From NCBI GenBank assembly GCA_002726595.1, contig PBTO01000032.1, positions 1 to 40,249 on the forward strand: 40,249 nucleotides of DNA, in the 5' to 3' direction. Shown here piece by piece: positions 18,961 to 28,894 of the stretch. Within the stretch, counting starts at the first letter, position 1; every line of letters begins with the position of its first letter. A program made the position numbers and the translations under genes. This DNA is from Gammaproteobacteria bacterium. GTDB lineage: Bacteria; Pseudomonadota; Gammaproteobacteria; Pseudomonadales; Pseudohongiellaceae. A model generated the notes under the pieces. It ran no database searches. It saw only the letters and a list, made by a program, of their open reading frames with translations, and was not told where the DNA came from.

Positions 18961-19383
18961 ATGAATATCACGATCAGCACCAAAGACGGTGTTCCCATTT
19001 ATCGCCAGATAGTAAATCAAATCCGCTATATGGTGGCATCTGGTCTGTTACTGCCGAGCGAGGAAATCTCACCGGTACGCACCCTGGCACTCAAGCTCAA
19101 TGTGACACCCAATACCGTGGTGAAAGCCTACGCCGAGCTGGAAGCTGCCGGCGTGATCTTTAAACGCCGTGGTGCCGGCACTTACATATCGGATGAACAA
19201 TCGCCCCTGGCAAGCCGGGAACGGAATCGAATTATCAAGGTACGCATCGATGCTTTGCTGGCCGAAGCCCACCAATTGGATTTTTCCGCAGATGATCTCC
19301 TGACCCTGTTTAAACAGCAGCAGGCACTTCTGGATGGCGGGGCAGGTAGCGAAGAGAATAGATCGGAGGATAATAATGACTGA
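18961..19383 (+). CDS. GntR family transcriptional regulator (YtrA subfamily)
   Basis: GVPIYRQIVNQIRYMVASGLLLPSEEISPVRTLALKLNVTPNTVVKAYAELEAAGVIFKRRGAGTYIS. Confidence 0.94.
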   Translation: MNITISTKDGVPIYRQIVNQIRYMVASGLLLPSEEISPVRTLALKLNVTPNTVVKAYAELEAAGVIFKRRGAGTYISDEQSPLASRERNRIIKVRIDALLAEAHQLDFSADDLLTLFKQQQALLDGGAGSEENRSEDNND

Positions 19384-20281
19384 ACTCGTGGTTGAGGTAA
19401 ACGGCCTGTCGCGCCAATTTGGTCAGACACTGGCCCTGGATAGCGTCGATTTTCAGGCGGCAAGGGGGAGCGTGTATGGTCTTGTTGGTGCCAACGGTGC
19501 GGGTAAGACAACGCTGATCAAGCATCTAATGGGGTTGCTGCGTAGTCATTCAGGTTCCGTACAAGTATTTGGTCAGGATCCGGTACGAGATCCAGTCAGC
19601 GTACTAAAACGAATCGGCTATCTCTCGGAAGACCGAGACATTCCAGAATGGATGTCTATCGATGAATTAATGCGCTATACCAACGCCTTTCACAAGCATT
19701 GGGACAGCGCTTATGCGAAGGATTTACTGGATACTTTTAGCCTGGATACATCGAAACTGATCAAAGATCTCTCCCGGGGAATGCGAGCCCAGGTGGCACT
19801 GGTAGCCGCCGTTGCCCACCGACCCGATCTGCTCATTCTCGATGAACCATCGAGTGGGCTGGATGCAGTAGTGCGCCAGGATATTCTGAATGCCATAGTT
19901 CGCACAATTTCTGAAGAAGGCAGAACGGTTATCTTTTCCTCCCACTTGCTGGAAGAAGTAGAACGCATGTCCGACCACGTGGTGATGATTCAACAAGGGC
20001 AAGTGGTACTTGATGGCGTACTTGAAACGCTCTGTAACTCATATCGTCACGTCAGCATTCGCTTCGCAGATCAATTCGATTCCGCGCCGGTCCTGAGAGA
20101 TGTTCTGTACATTAATGGAAACGGCAGGTCCTGGAGCGCGATTCACCACATCTCAGAAGAACAATTCAATACGGCAGTTAAGCAGCTGGATGGTGAAGTG
20201 GTGGAATCGCGCAATGCCACGCTTGAAGAAATTTTTATCGCCCGAGTTGGCCGTTCAATCGATAAGCAAGAGGCCGCCTGA
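19376..20281 (+). CDS. ABC transporter ATP-binding protein
   Basis: Walker A GANGAGKTT, signature LSRGMRAQVAL, Walker B DLLILDEPSSGLD; ATG at 19376 overlaps the end of the GntR gene. Confidence 0.96.
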   Translation: MTELVVEVNGLSRQFGQTLALDSVDFQAARGSVYGLVGANGAGKTTLIKHLMGLLRSHSGSVQVFGQDPVRDPVSVLKRIGYLSEDRDIPEWMSIDELMRYTNAFHKHWDSAYAKDLLDTFSLDTSKLIKDLSRGMRAQVALVAAVAHRPDLLILDEPSSGLDAVVRQDILNAIVRTISEEGRTVIFSSHLLEEVERMSDHVVMIQQGQVVLDGVLETLCNSYRHVSIRFADQFDSAPVLRDVLYINGNGRSWSAIHHISEEQFNTAVKQLDGEVVESRNATLEEIFIARVGRSIDKQEAA

Positions 20282-20283
20282 AT

Positions 20284-21959
20284 ATGAACACGGCTGTACA
20301 GGCATTGCTCTGGAAAAATGTGCGGCTGACCTGGCGCTTTTTTCTTCTGCAGCAGATTATGGTCATCACCCTGGTAGCGCTGACTATCGGTGTACTGATG
20401 CCAGAGGAGGCAGGACCCGCTCAGTTTTCTGATGGGCTTGTATTGCTAGGTTTGATTTTTCTGTTCATCCCCATCGACCGTATGAGCCCTAGAAAGGGTA
20501 AACCGGGTAGTTCATTTGGGCTTCCCTACCGGCAGGAGTACGCGTTGCCGGTATCCACACTGGTTCTGCTTGGGATCCCCCTGGCCCATGTGTGTTTAAT
20601 GTTATTGCTTGGCTACATTTTTCCCATGCTGGTGATCAGTACTCTATTCGGATTGCCTGGCCCGCAATTTATCATCTGCCTGCTGTTGGTAATCCTGGTA
20701 TTGCAACTAATGGCCTTAGTCTGGTGGACTGACAATCACGTAGATTCTGCTATTGGGTGGGGCATTGTGCTGACATTGTTCTGGTTTCAGCTAACGTTCC
20801 CTGAGATCAGTATTGCCGATGAGGACGGTATTGTTTCCATCACGTCCTATTCACAACTTTGGATATCGATGAGTATGACCACACTGTTTCTGGGCATCGC
20901 CTTTCTTGGCGTGCAGCGGCAACGCCATGGCGGTACATTGATAGCCCATCATAAACAAAAGCTTGATGTGAGACAGACATTTACCATCCGCAATTACTTC
21001 CCAATGCTCAAGTCCGCTTGCCCGATAGTCTCACCGGTGATGGCACAGATCTGGAATGAGAGGCAGCTACGCGGATTACCTTTGGCGCGTTTTTCGGTTT
21101 GTTAGCATTGATTTGGTTGCGCCTGGTTTTTTTTCGGGGCGCCTTCGATGGACCGCTACGAATAGCAGAGGTGTATACCACGGCGGGTGTGCTCTACTTT
21201 GGTTTATTTATGGCGATGCAGATTACCACTTTTGGCGTCAGTTACGGCAACGGAGCGACAAGGGCCAACGTTTTTGACCGGACTCTGGCGATGAGCACGG
21301 CCAAATTGGTGACGATCAAATTATCAGTGGCTATCATTAGTTTGCTCGTTGCTGGCCTGACCATGGTGGCAGTTATCTGGATTATTGGTCCACTGCTTAT
21401 CTACAGTTTTGATGAAATCAGTGCTATTACATTGGAAGGAATATCGAGATTCGGCAGCGAGTCTACGGTATTTATCATAAGCCGCGTGATTCTATTCCTG
21501 GTCGCGTTTGCCAGCGGGTCAATTATCTATGCGGCATTTAATTCCTGGGCTATGTTAAAGCCACGGCAGTTCAGTTGGGTGTTTGGTGCAATTCCCCTGT
21601 ATTGCTTTTTGATCATTGTGCTCGCCACACTAATGCGTGATGAGGGGGAACGCCAGGTCTTTCTAATTGCTGTTGCCAGCGGACACTCATGGTTGCTGGT
21701 TGCGCTTCTGCCGATGGCTGCTATCTACCTGTTTCGTGCAGTATTGGAAGATCAGGTGTTGAACTGGAAGCAATTACTCATCGTGTCAGCGGTGAGCGTT
21801 GTGCTGGCGGCCCTCTATATCAGCTCCCTGGTCAGTAGCGGATACTATTCCAGTGCAACCCATGCTGGACTGGTCGCTCTGGTTAGCCTGCTTGGACTAC
21901 TACCGTTTGTGGCTGTTGGATTAGCGCTATGGACCATGAGTAGGATCAGGCACGGATAG
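20284..21959 (+). pseudogene. ABC-2 type permease split by an apparent 1-nt frameshift near 21090-21094; ORFs 20284..21105 and 21099..21959
   Basis: Both halves are multi-TM. The ORF1 tail SPVMAQIWNERQLRGLPL leads into a TM only in the -1 frame (GAFFGLLALIWLRLVFF). ORF2 has only a TTG start inside that helix. Confidence 0.65.
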
Positions 21960-22090
21960 CACTGCACAACAACTTGACAGTGCTGTTAAATTTCACACCG
22001 ACTCCTGCCATTGCTGAGTGAGATAGATAGACCTCAGCTCAATTTATGCTTATGCTCACCTCTCACAAAAACTAACGATGCAATCAAATT

Positions 22091-22900
22091 ATGAAATGTG
22101 TAAAGATTATTTCCTTAAGCAAACGATTGCTGATCAGCGTCTCCCGATTTACGGCCTGTGTACTGCTGGTACTCGTCTGCCAACCCAGTTTTGCCCAGGA
22201 TGATGGTGATCATCAATATTCCAGTGCCGCCATCGAAGCGGGCTCCCGAGTCTATGTCCAGAATTGTGCCTTGTGTCATGGGCCCCAGGGCGAGACTGTA
22301 GACGGGATAAACCTGCGCCGTGGTCTGTTTCGCACGGCAACCTCCGATGATGATCTCAGGGGAGTTATCTCCCAGGGAGCGGGCGAAGGACAGATGCCTG
22401 CTTTCGATCTGCGGCAAGAAGAGATGGAGGGAGTAATCGCCTATATTCGAGCAGGATTCGATCCAGATGGCATCGCGGTGAAAATCGGCGATCCGCTGCG
22501 GGGTCGAGTCCTTTTCGAGGGCGAGGGTAACTGCGTTGATTGTCACCGCATCAATGGAAGAGGTCCACGTACTGCGCCAGATCTTAGCGATATTGGAGCG
22601 ATTCGTACTCCGGCAGTACTGCAGAGAAGTCTGCTGGATCCAGCGGCCGCCTTGCTACCCATTAACCGGCCAGTCCGTATCGTGACCCGTAATGAAGAAA
22701 CCATTATCGGTCGACGACTCAATGAGGACACCTATACGGTACAGGTTATCGATTCAGAGGAGCGGCTGCGCTCGCTGATCAAGACAGATATTGTCACTTA
22801 CGAGATAAGCGATGCGCCGAGTAAGCTACCTACAACCCTTTCCAGCGACGAGGTCGCCGACGTGGTTGGTTACCTTCTTACATTACGAGGTCTGCAATGA
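22091..22900 (+). CDS. Secreted di-haem cytochrome c
   Basis: Signal peptide; two CxxCH motifs (CALCHG, CVDCH); 4-nt overlap (ATGA) with the downstream quinoprotein. Confidence 0.92.
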   Translation: MKCVKIISLSKRLLISVSRFTACVLLVLVCQPSFAQDDGDHQYSSAAIEAGSRVYVQNCALCHGPQGETVDGINLRRGLFRTATSDDDLRGVISQGAGEGQMPAFDLRQEEMEGVIAYIRAGFDPDGIAVKIGDPLRGRVLFEGEGNCVDCHRINGRGPRTAPDLSDIGAIRTPAVLQRSLLDPAAALLPINRPVRIVTRNEETIIGRRLNEDTYTVQVIDSEERLRSLIKTDIVTYEISDAPSKLPTTLSSDEVADVVGYLLTLRGLQ

Positions 22901-24555
22901 AAAATATTAATTACCGCTGGCAGGTAGCAATTGTTATTTGTGGGCTGCTCGCTACGCATAGCACATTTGCCCAGGTATCTTATGAGCAAATACTAAATGC
23001 AACGGAAGAGCCGGAAAACTGGCTCACTTACAACGGTGGATATTCCAGTCAGCGGCACAGCTTACTGAATCAAATCACTGCCGATAACGTCGACAATCTG
23101 GAACTGAAGTGGGTGCTACAAAACCAGGTATTTGGTGCCTGGCAGTCAAATCCGATCGTAGTAGACGGCATCATGTATGTGACCGAGCGGCCAAATAATG
23201 TAATGGCAGTCGATGCGATTACCGGTCGCGTATTTTGGAAGTATCGTCACACCCCCGTCGGCGATTCCACTGTCTGCTGTGGCGCCAACAACCGCGGTGT
23301 TGCAGTGCTGGGCGACCGGGTTTTCATCGGAACGCTGGATGCTCGGTTGGTCGCGCTGGATCGGATCAATGGCCACCCACTGTGGGATGTTGAAGTGGGG
23401 GACGTCGATCTGGCTTACTCGGTGACCATGGCGCCGTTGGTAATCAAGGATAAGGTGATAGTGGGTGTGGGTGGTGGTGAATACGGCATCCGCGGCTACG
23501 TGGTGGCCTACGATGTGGAAACGGGCGAGGAGGCCTGGAAGACCTATACTATCCCGGGACCTGGAGAGCCCAATCACGACTCCTGGCAGGGTGATGACTG
23601 GGAACATGGCGGTGCGTCCGTTTGGATCACCGGTTCCTTCGATCCTGAACTCAACCTCACCTATTGGGGAATAGGCAATCCAGGACCAGACTGGAATGCA
23701 GGCCAGCGTCCAGGCGATAACCTGTATTCCGATTCCGTTATTGCGCTCGATGCCGATTCCGGAGAACTCAAATGGTATTTCCAATTCACGCCGAACGATG
23801 GCTACGATTATGACGCGGTTCAGGTTCCGGTGTTGGCAGACATAGTCTGGCGCGGTACGCCTTCCAAGGTCATGATGTGGGCGAACCGCAATGGCTACTT
23901 TTATGTGCTGGATCGGGTTACTGGAAAATTTCTCGTCGGCGAGCCCTATGTCAGAGTGAACTGGTCCAGCGGGCTGGATGAAAACGGGAGACCGATTCCT
24001 ACCCCACAGCCCGAAGGCATGCCCACCTATCCGGGTAATCAGGGCGGGACTAACTGGTACCCCCCTTCATACAGTCCAAGAACCGGACTTTTCTATTTCA
24101 GTGCCTGGAATGACTACGCCACAATCTATCGGCCCGAGGAGGCCAAGTATGAGCCTGGGCGCGCATTTTACGGCGGTGGATTTTCGGTATTGTCACCGAC
24201 ACCCGGTGCACCCACTATTGGCATAGGGCGTACTAACCCGATCAACAACTGGACCAATGAAGTGGGCCATGCCTCACTCAAAGCCATGGACCCACAAACC
24301 GGTGAGGCCGTCTGGTCCTATGATCAATTCGATGTCAGTGACAGCGGCATGCTGACAACAGCTTCCGATTTATTATTTACCGGAGGGCGTGAGGGCTACT
24401 TCCACGCGATCGATGCACGCAGTGGCGATCTGCTGTGGAAGGTAAATCTGGGTGGTCAGATCGTGATGGCGCCGGTGACCTATATGGTGGACGGAGTGCA
24501 GTACGTGTCGGTGATATCAGGCAATGGATTGTCAACTTTTGCCCTGAGAAATTAA
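22897..24555 (+). CDS. PQQ-dependent dehydrogenase, methanol/ethanol dehydrogenase family
   Basis: WLTYNGGYSSQRHSLLNQITADNVDNLELKWVL; vicinal CC (GDSTVCCGANNRGVAVLGDRVFIGTLDARLVALD); W-motif propeller repeats. Confidence 0.95.
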   Translation: MKNINYRWQVAIVICGLLATHSTFAQVSYEQILNATEEPENWLTYNGGYSSQRHSLLNQITADNVDNLELKWVLQNQVFGAWQSNPIVVDGIMYVTERPNNVMAVDAITGRVFWKYRHTPVGDSTVCCGANNRGVAVLGDRVFIGTLDARLVALDRINGHPLWDVEVGDVDLAYSVTMAPLVIKDKVIVGVGGGEYGIRGYVVAYDVETGEEAWKTYTIPGPGEPNHDSWQGDDWEHGGASVWITGSFDPELNLTYWGIGNPGPDWNAGQRPGDNLYSDSVIALDADSGELKWYFQFTPNDGYDYDAVQVPVLADIVWRGTPSKVMMWANRNGYFYVLDRVTGKFLVGEPYVRVNWSSGLDENGRPIPTPQPEGMPTYPGNQGGTNWYPPSYSPRTGLFYFSAWNDYATIYRPEEAKYEPGRAFYGGGFSVLSPTPGAPTIGIGRTNPINNWTNEVGHASLKAMDPQTGEAVWSYDQFDVSDSGMLTTASDLLFTGGREGYFHAIDARSGDLLWKVNLGGQIVMAPVTYMVDGVQYVSVISGNGLSTFALRN

Positions 24556-24583
24556 AGCAGAGGCCATTGCTTACATAATGCAA

Positions 24584-24609
24584 TTGCCCGGCTATGGTTA
24601 GTCGGGCAA
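24584..24609. terminator. Hairpin between convergent genes (terminator-like, no T-run)
   Basis: TTGCCCGGCTA-TGGT-TAGTCGGGCAA, 11-bp stem with one G:U. Confidence 0.5.
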
Positions 24610-24690
24610 CCGCATTCGATTCTGCGTTAACCAGGTACGCTAGTGTTTATTGAAGTCGCCAGACTTTGCTTGATCTGGCTAACACCTGCT

Positions 24691-25713
24691 TTACCTTTCC
24701 TCGCTTTCGGCGAGTCTGGCTCCGGCCAATACCCCAGACAATGAGTAATTACCTTCATGGCATGCGTATTCATAGAGCCTGTCATCGGTCAGGTTCAATG
24801 GCATCTCGGCAGACCAGGATCGAGTGTAGGTATCCGGATCTTCGACGGTGAAGCCGTAGTTGATGATATTGTCAGCCACTCGGGTAAAGCGTTCGGTTAC
24901 TTTCAAATTCTCCGATGAGCCTCTGAATCTTTGACTGGGGTTAAATTCGCTGGTTTCCACCACCAGAGTGTCGCCTTCCCAATGACCAACCGAATCTCCC
25001 ATCCAGCGTTCCATGCCTTCTGGCAAGGGCTGATCGCCAACGCGGATGATTCTGACATCGTGCACCATTTCCACCAGAATCATGACATAACCGGCTGATT
25101 GCACGATTTGATAGTGATTGTTGTACAGAACTGGCAGCATGGGAGGCCCTGAACTGGACCCGAAGGACATGATACAGCGCTCCGCTAGCGGGCGGGATTC
25201 AGGTCCATCGTAGGCTCCACGCGAGCGTCTTAGTGCGGTTGCCGCATCAATTCGGTTCTGTGCTTCTGGAGTGTAAGCCGGAATTTGGCCGTTCGGGGGA
25301 TCTACAATCAGGGAACTGCGAAATTCATTGTTGTAGATGACTACCGTAGTGCCACCATCCATCCAGAAATTATTATAGCTGTCCGCCGTTTCAATTCGAT
25401 CTTTCACCGGTGCTGCGCGATCAGGATCACTGGGCAGGTCCCGTCCTGAATTGTAATCAGCCACATCGAGTTCCAACTGATATGCCTCTTGTGCGGTTAA
25501 TACCAGTTTGTCGCCAAACCGGTCGGGTCTTGAAAGCGATGTAATCGTGTTATTAGTCCACATGCCCTGCAAATCAGGGGTTCCATCTACCGTTCTTGGA
25601 ACAGTATAGGATCCGCTATTTTGAGCAGAAACAGACAGGGCACTCGATAAGGCCGCGACTAAAACTGAACCACAGAATATGAATCGTAACGAGCGTGATG
25701 AATAATTGGTCAT
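24691..25713 (-). CDS. Secreted protein of uncharacterised family (PDLQGxW type)
   Basis: Signal peptide; YTVPRTVDGTPDLQGMWTNNTIT ... VGHWEGDTLVVETSEFNPSQRF ... RFTRVADNIINYGFTVEDPDTYTRSW, a family often seen unannotated. Start taken as ATG 25713. Confidence 0.75.
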   Translation of the reverse strand: MTNYSSRSLRFIFCGSVLVAALSSALSVSAQNSGSYTVPRTVDGTPDLQGMWTNNTITSLSRPDRFGDKLVLTAQEAYQLELDVADYNSGRDLPSDPDRAAPVKDRIETADSYNNFWMDGGTTVVIYNNEFRSSLIVDPPNGQIPAYTPEAQNRIDAATALRRSRGAYDGPESRPLAERCIMSFGSSSGPPMLPVLYNNHYQIVQSAGYVMILVEMVHDVRIIRVGDQPLPEGMERWMGDSVGHWEGDTLVVETSEFNPSQRFRGSSENLKVTERFTRVADNIINYGFTVEDPDTYTRSWSAEMPLNLTDDRLYEYACHEGNYSLSGVLAGARLAESEER

Positions 25714-26061
25714 GTGCTTACCCCGGCATTTAGCTGATTGATCGGGCATTAGTTCGTTGAGTCTCGCGCGCTAGATTACCAAAAATCACCATGTTCATAC
25801 AAATAAGCTACGGCGGGGTAATCCGGTGCCAATTCATTGCCATTGTCACATGGTGAACCTGAATATCAAAATTTGCGTCAGATTACGATTTTGCCACGAC
25901 AAAAACATAGAAAAGCATGGTCCAGCGTGCATTTATTGGGTAACCTCCGAGGCAGGAATAATCTGTCTGGTCATATCTTGTGACGTGTCTTAAGCCAGAT
26001 GAAAATCCGGCGCTTTTAATCGGACCCAGACGGGTCAAACGGGATAAATTAGGAGGGGTTT

Positions 26062-28092
26062 ATGCAAACTCTGTTAACTAGGGGAAATTCACTGGCTTTC
26101 GGGAGTGCCCTGGCAGCTATTCTACTGCTTACTTCGAATCTGGTGGTCGCTCAGGACACCATCGAATGGACTACGCTGGGTAATGACTTTGCCCATACGC
26201 GTTATACACCAGCTAACCAGATCACCGCCGAGAATTTTTCTGAACTTGAAGTGGCTTGGGAGTGGAATGGTGCCAGCTTTAATGCAGTAAGCGGGCGTTC
26301 CACACCGTCATTCATTAACGGCAAATTATATACCGTCGCCGGCGCTGCGCGCAGTGTAATAGCCCTCGACCCCAAGACCGGTGAAACTCTCTGGACCTAT
26401 CGGGAGCCCAACACGCCACGTGGGGATTACTCCATGCGAGCCGATTACGGCAAGGGTGTTGGTTATGCTGAAGTCGATGGCCGCGGCGTGATTTATATTA
26501 TTTCCCCTGCGTTCTTCCTCACTGCTTTGGACGCGGACACCGGCATTCCGCTGGAAGGCTTCGGTAAGCCAGTGCCAATCGATGGTTTTCCAGAATCAGG
26601 AGTAGTTGATTTACTGGGTGATCTGGGACATCCCTATGATCCTTATAACGGCATACCGCTGGAAACCGGCTATATCACTTCTTCTTCGCCACCGATCGTG
26701 GTAAACGGCACCATCATTGTGGGCAACTCGGCCGAGCAGGGTTATCACCAATCCCGCATTGAAAACGTGCCGGGCGATATCCTGGCCTACGATGCCAGAA
26801 CGGGTGATTTTAAATGGAAATTTAATGTCATTCCCAAGCCCGGTGAATATGGCCATGAAACCTGGGAAAACGATGCCTGGGAATGGACCGGCGATGTTTC
26901 TTCCTGGGCGCCGCTTTCGGCTGATCCTGAGAACAACCTGGTCTTTATCCCAACCAACAGTGCCACTATCGATTATTACGGTGGTTTCCGCCCGGGGGAT
27001 AACCTCTATGGTGCCGCCATCATCGCCCTGGATACGCGTACCGGCGAAAGAGCCTGGCATTTCCAGATGGTAAAACATGAAATCTGGAACTTTGACAATC
27101 CCACTGCTCCGGTTCTACTCGATCTGAATATGCCAGGTCGCGGACAGGTCCCGGCAGTGGCTCAAGTCACCAAGCAGGCCTGGGTATACGCATTCGATCG
27201 AATAACCGGTGAACCTCTGTGGCCTATTGTCGATCGCCCGGTGCCTCCATCCATTGTTCCGGGTGAGGTATTATCACCAACCCAGCCCCATGTCACCAAA
27301 CCGGCTCCATACGATATGCAGGGTATAGGTATCGATGATCTGGTTGATTTCACTCCGGAGCTGCGTGCACAGGCAATCGAGGCAATGGCAGATTACGTGA
27401 TGGGGCCGCTTTTCAATCCGCCTATTCACGATACAAATCCCGAAGGTAAATATGCTGCCATGAACTGTCCGGGTGGATCTGGTGGTGCCAATATCACGGC
27501 ACCGGCAGTTGCCGATCCAACTTCTGGCTATCTGTTTGTTTCTTCTCACAAGGCCTGTTTTGCATTGCGGTTATTGCCTGGCGAGGAATCTGATCTGTTC
27601 TATGAAAACACAACAGGCACTACCCTATCGCAATATGCAAGCACGGGTGGCGCTACTGCCAGACCACCACGCCATCCAGCGGGAATCCCCCTTTGGAAGC
27701 CACCCTATAGTCGCATTACCGCAATCGACATGAACACCGGTGAGCATGCCTGGATGATTCCAACCGGTGAAACACCGGATCGGTATAAAAATAATCCAGC
27801 ACTCGCTGGCATCGATATCGGCAATACCGGTACTGGTGCGCTGGTACCTATGGTGGTAACTGCCAATATGTTGATTTATTCAGATGCTGCCAGTGACGGC
27901 ACTCCCATGCTCTATGGCATTGATAAGGCTACTGGTGAAATCATTGGCGAAATCGAAGTGCCGGCACGCAGCAGTTATGGCATGAGTTCCTGGGTGCTTG
28001 ATGGCTATCAGTACATCATACTGCAGACAGGTTCCACGCTCACTGCAATGGCACTACCGGGTGCTGCATTGGAAGCTGGCGAGGCGCACTAG
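26062..28092 (+). CDS. PQQ-binding beta-propeller dehydrogenase, secreted
   Basis: Good RBS (AGGAGG); signal peptide; WTTLGNDFAHTRYTPANQITAENFSELEVAWEW; paralogous to the 2803 and 28895 genes (GEPLWPIVDRPVP...FTPELRAQAIE). Confidence 0.94.
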   Translation: MQTLLTRGNSLAFGSALAAILLLTSNLVVAQDTIEWTTLGNDFAHTRYTPANQITAENFSELEVAWEWNGASFNAVSGRSTPSFINGKLYTVAGAARSVIALDPKTGETLWTYREPNTPRGDYSMRADYGKGVGYAEVDGRGVIYIISPAFFLTALDADTGIPLEGFGKPVPIDGFPESGVVDLLGDLGHPYDPYNGIPLETGYITSSSPPIVVNGTIIVGNSAEQGYHQSRIENVPGDILAYDARTGDFKWKFNVIPKPGEYGHETWENDAWEWTGDVSSWAPLSADPENNLVFIPTNSATIDYYGGFRPGDNLYGAAIIALDTRTGERAWHFQMVKHEIWNFDNPTAPVLLDLNMPGRGQVPAVAQVTKQAWVYAFDRITGEPLWPIVDRPVPPSIVPGEVLSPTQPHVTKPAPYDMQGIGIDDLVDFTPELRAQAIEAMADYVMGPLFNPPIHDTNPEGKYAAMNCPGGSGGANITAPAVADPTSGYLFVSSHKACFALRLLPGEESDLFYENTTGTTLSQYASTGGATARPPRHPAGIPLWKPPYSRITAIDMNTGEHAWMIPTGETPDRYKNNPALAGIDIGNTGTGALVPMVVTANMLIYSDAASDGTPMLYGIDKATGEIIGEIEVPARSSYGMSSWVLDGYQYIILQTGSTLTAMALPGAALEAGEAH

Positions 28093-28163
28093 GACTAATA
28101 GCAATTAGTCAGAGGTGCCTTAAATAGTCGAACCTGATAAATGCATCTCGATATGGATTTCAA

Positions 28164-28186
28164 CCATTGCCCGTCAAGGGCAATGG
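28164..28186. other. Perfect 9-bp hairpin
   Basis: CCATTGCCC-GTCAA-GGGCAATGG in the 28093-28257 intergenic region; no T-run. Confidence 0.5.
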
Positions 28187-28257
28187 AGTGCGCCAAAAGT
28201 CAGTGAAATGACTCTTTCACGCCAGCTTTAGGTGGACAGCTTACAGCAGGGATTCAT

Positions 28258-28857
28258 GTGGCTAAAACAATTGATTATTATCTGTCTCTGGTATCTCCCT
28301 GGAGTTACCTGGGGCATCAGCGTCTACTGGAAATCGCTACTCGCCATCAGGCTACAATCAATATCTGGCCGGTGGATCTCAGCGTTATCTTTCCCCAAAG
28401 TGGTGGTTTGCCTTTGCCAAAACGAGCCCCCGTGCGACAAGCCTATCGCATGCAGGAACTACAGCGATGGCGCGATTATTTGAATGTTGAGTTAGTTTTG
28501 GAGCCTGCGTATTTCCCAACCAGTGACAAATTGGCTGCTGCCATGGTAATCAAATTGCGCGAGACACAAGCTGACGCAGCACTGGGTCTGGCCGGAGCTT
28601 GTTTACGTGCCTGCTGGGTAGAAGAACGCGATATAGGTAATCCCGATACACTGGGCGCAATTGCCGAAGAAAATCAACTGGACGCCAGCCTGCTGTTGGC
28701 AGATTCAGACAAAGCACTCGATACTCGAACCGAGGACAGCAAGGCGGCACTACAGCGCGGCGTCTTTGGTGTGCCAACATTCATCCACGGCGAGCAGATA
28801 TTCTGGGGCCAGGATAGACTGGATTTTCTGGAACGTGCTTTAGTCGCTTCCCAGTAA
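28258..28857 (+). CDS. DsbA-family / 2-hydroxychromene-2-carboxylate isomerase-like protein
   Basis: GTG start; IDYYLSLVSPWSYLGHQRLLEIATRH ... GVFGVPTFIHGEQIFWGQDRLDFLERAL (HCCA isomerase/GST-kappa pattern). Confidence 0.88.
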   Translation: MAKTIDYYLSLVSPWSYLGHQRLLEIATRHQATINIWPVDLSVIFPQSGGLPLPKRAPVRQAYRMQELQRWRDYLNVELVLEPAYFPTSDKLAAAMVIKLRETQADAALGLAGACLRACWVEERDIGNPDTLGAIAEENQLDASLLLADSDKALDTRTEDSKAALQRGVFGVPTFIHGEQIFWGQDRLDFLERALVASQ

Positions 28858-28894
28858 AACGGATTCTCTCGCTATTATTGCCGAAGCTGCCCGC

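Noticed and set aside
23146-23784. 212-aa antisense ORF inside the 22897 quinoprotein
   Set aside because: Entirely antisense to a strongly supported CDS, with no recognisable domain or signal peptide; explained by codon composition.
25785-25856. TCACCATGT ... ACATGGTGA inverted repeat
   Set aside because: Only 9 bp with ~55-nt spacing; expected by chance in 40 kb.
26611-27078. 155-aa antisense ORF in the 26062 quinoprotein
   Set aside because: Shadow ORF of a well-supported gene.
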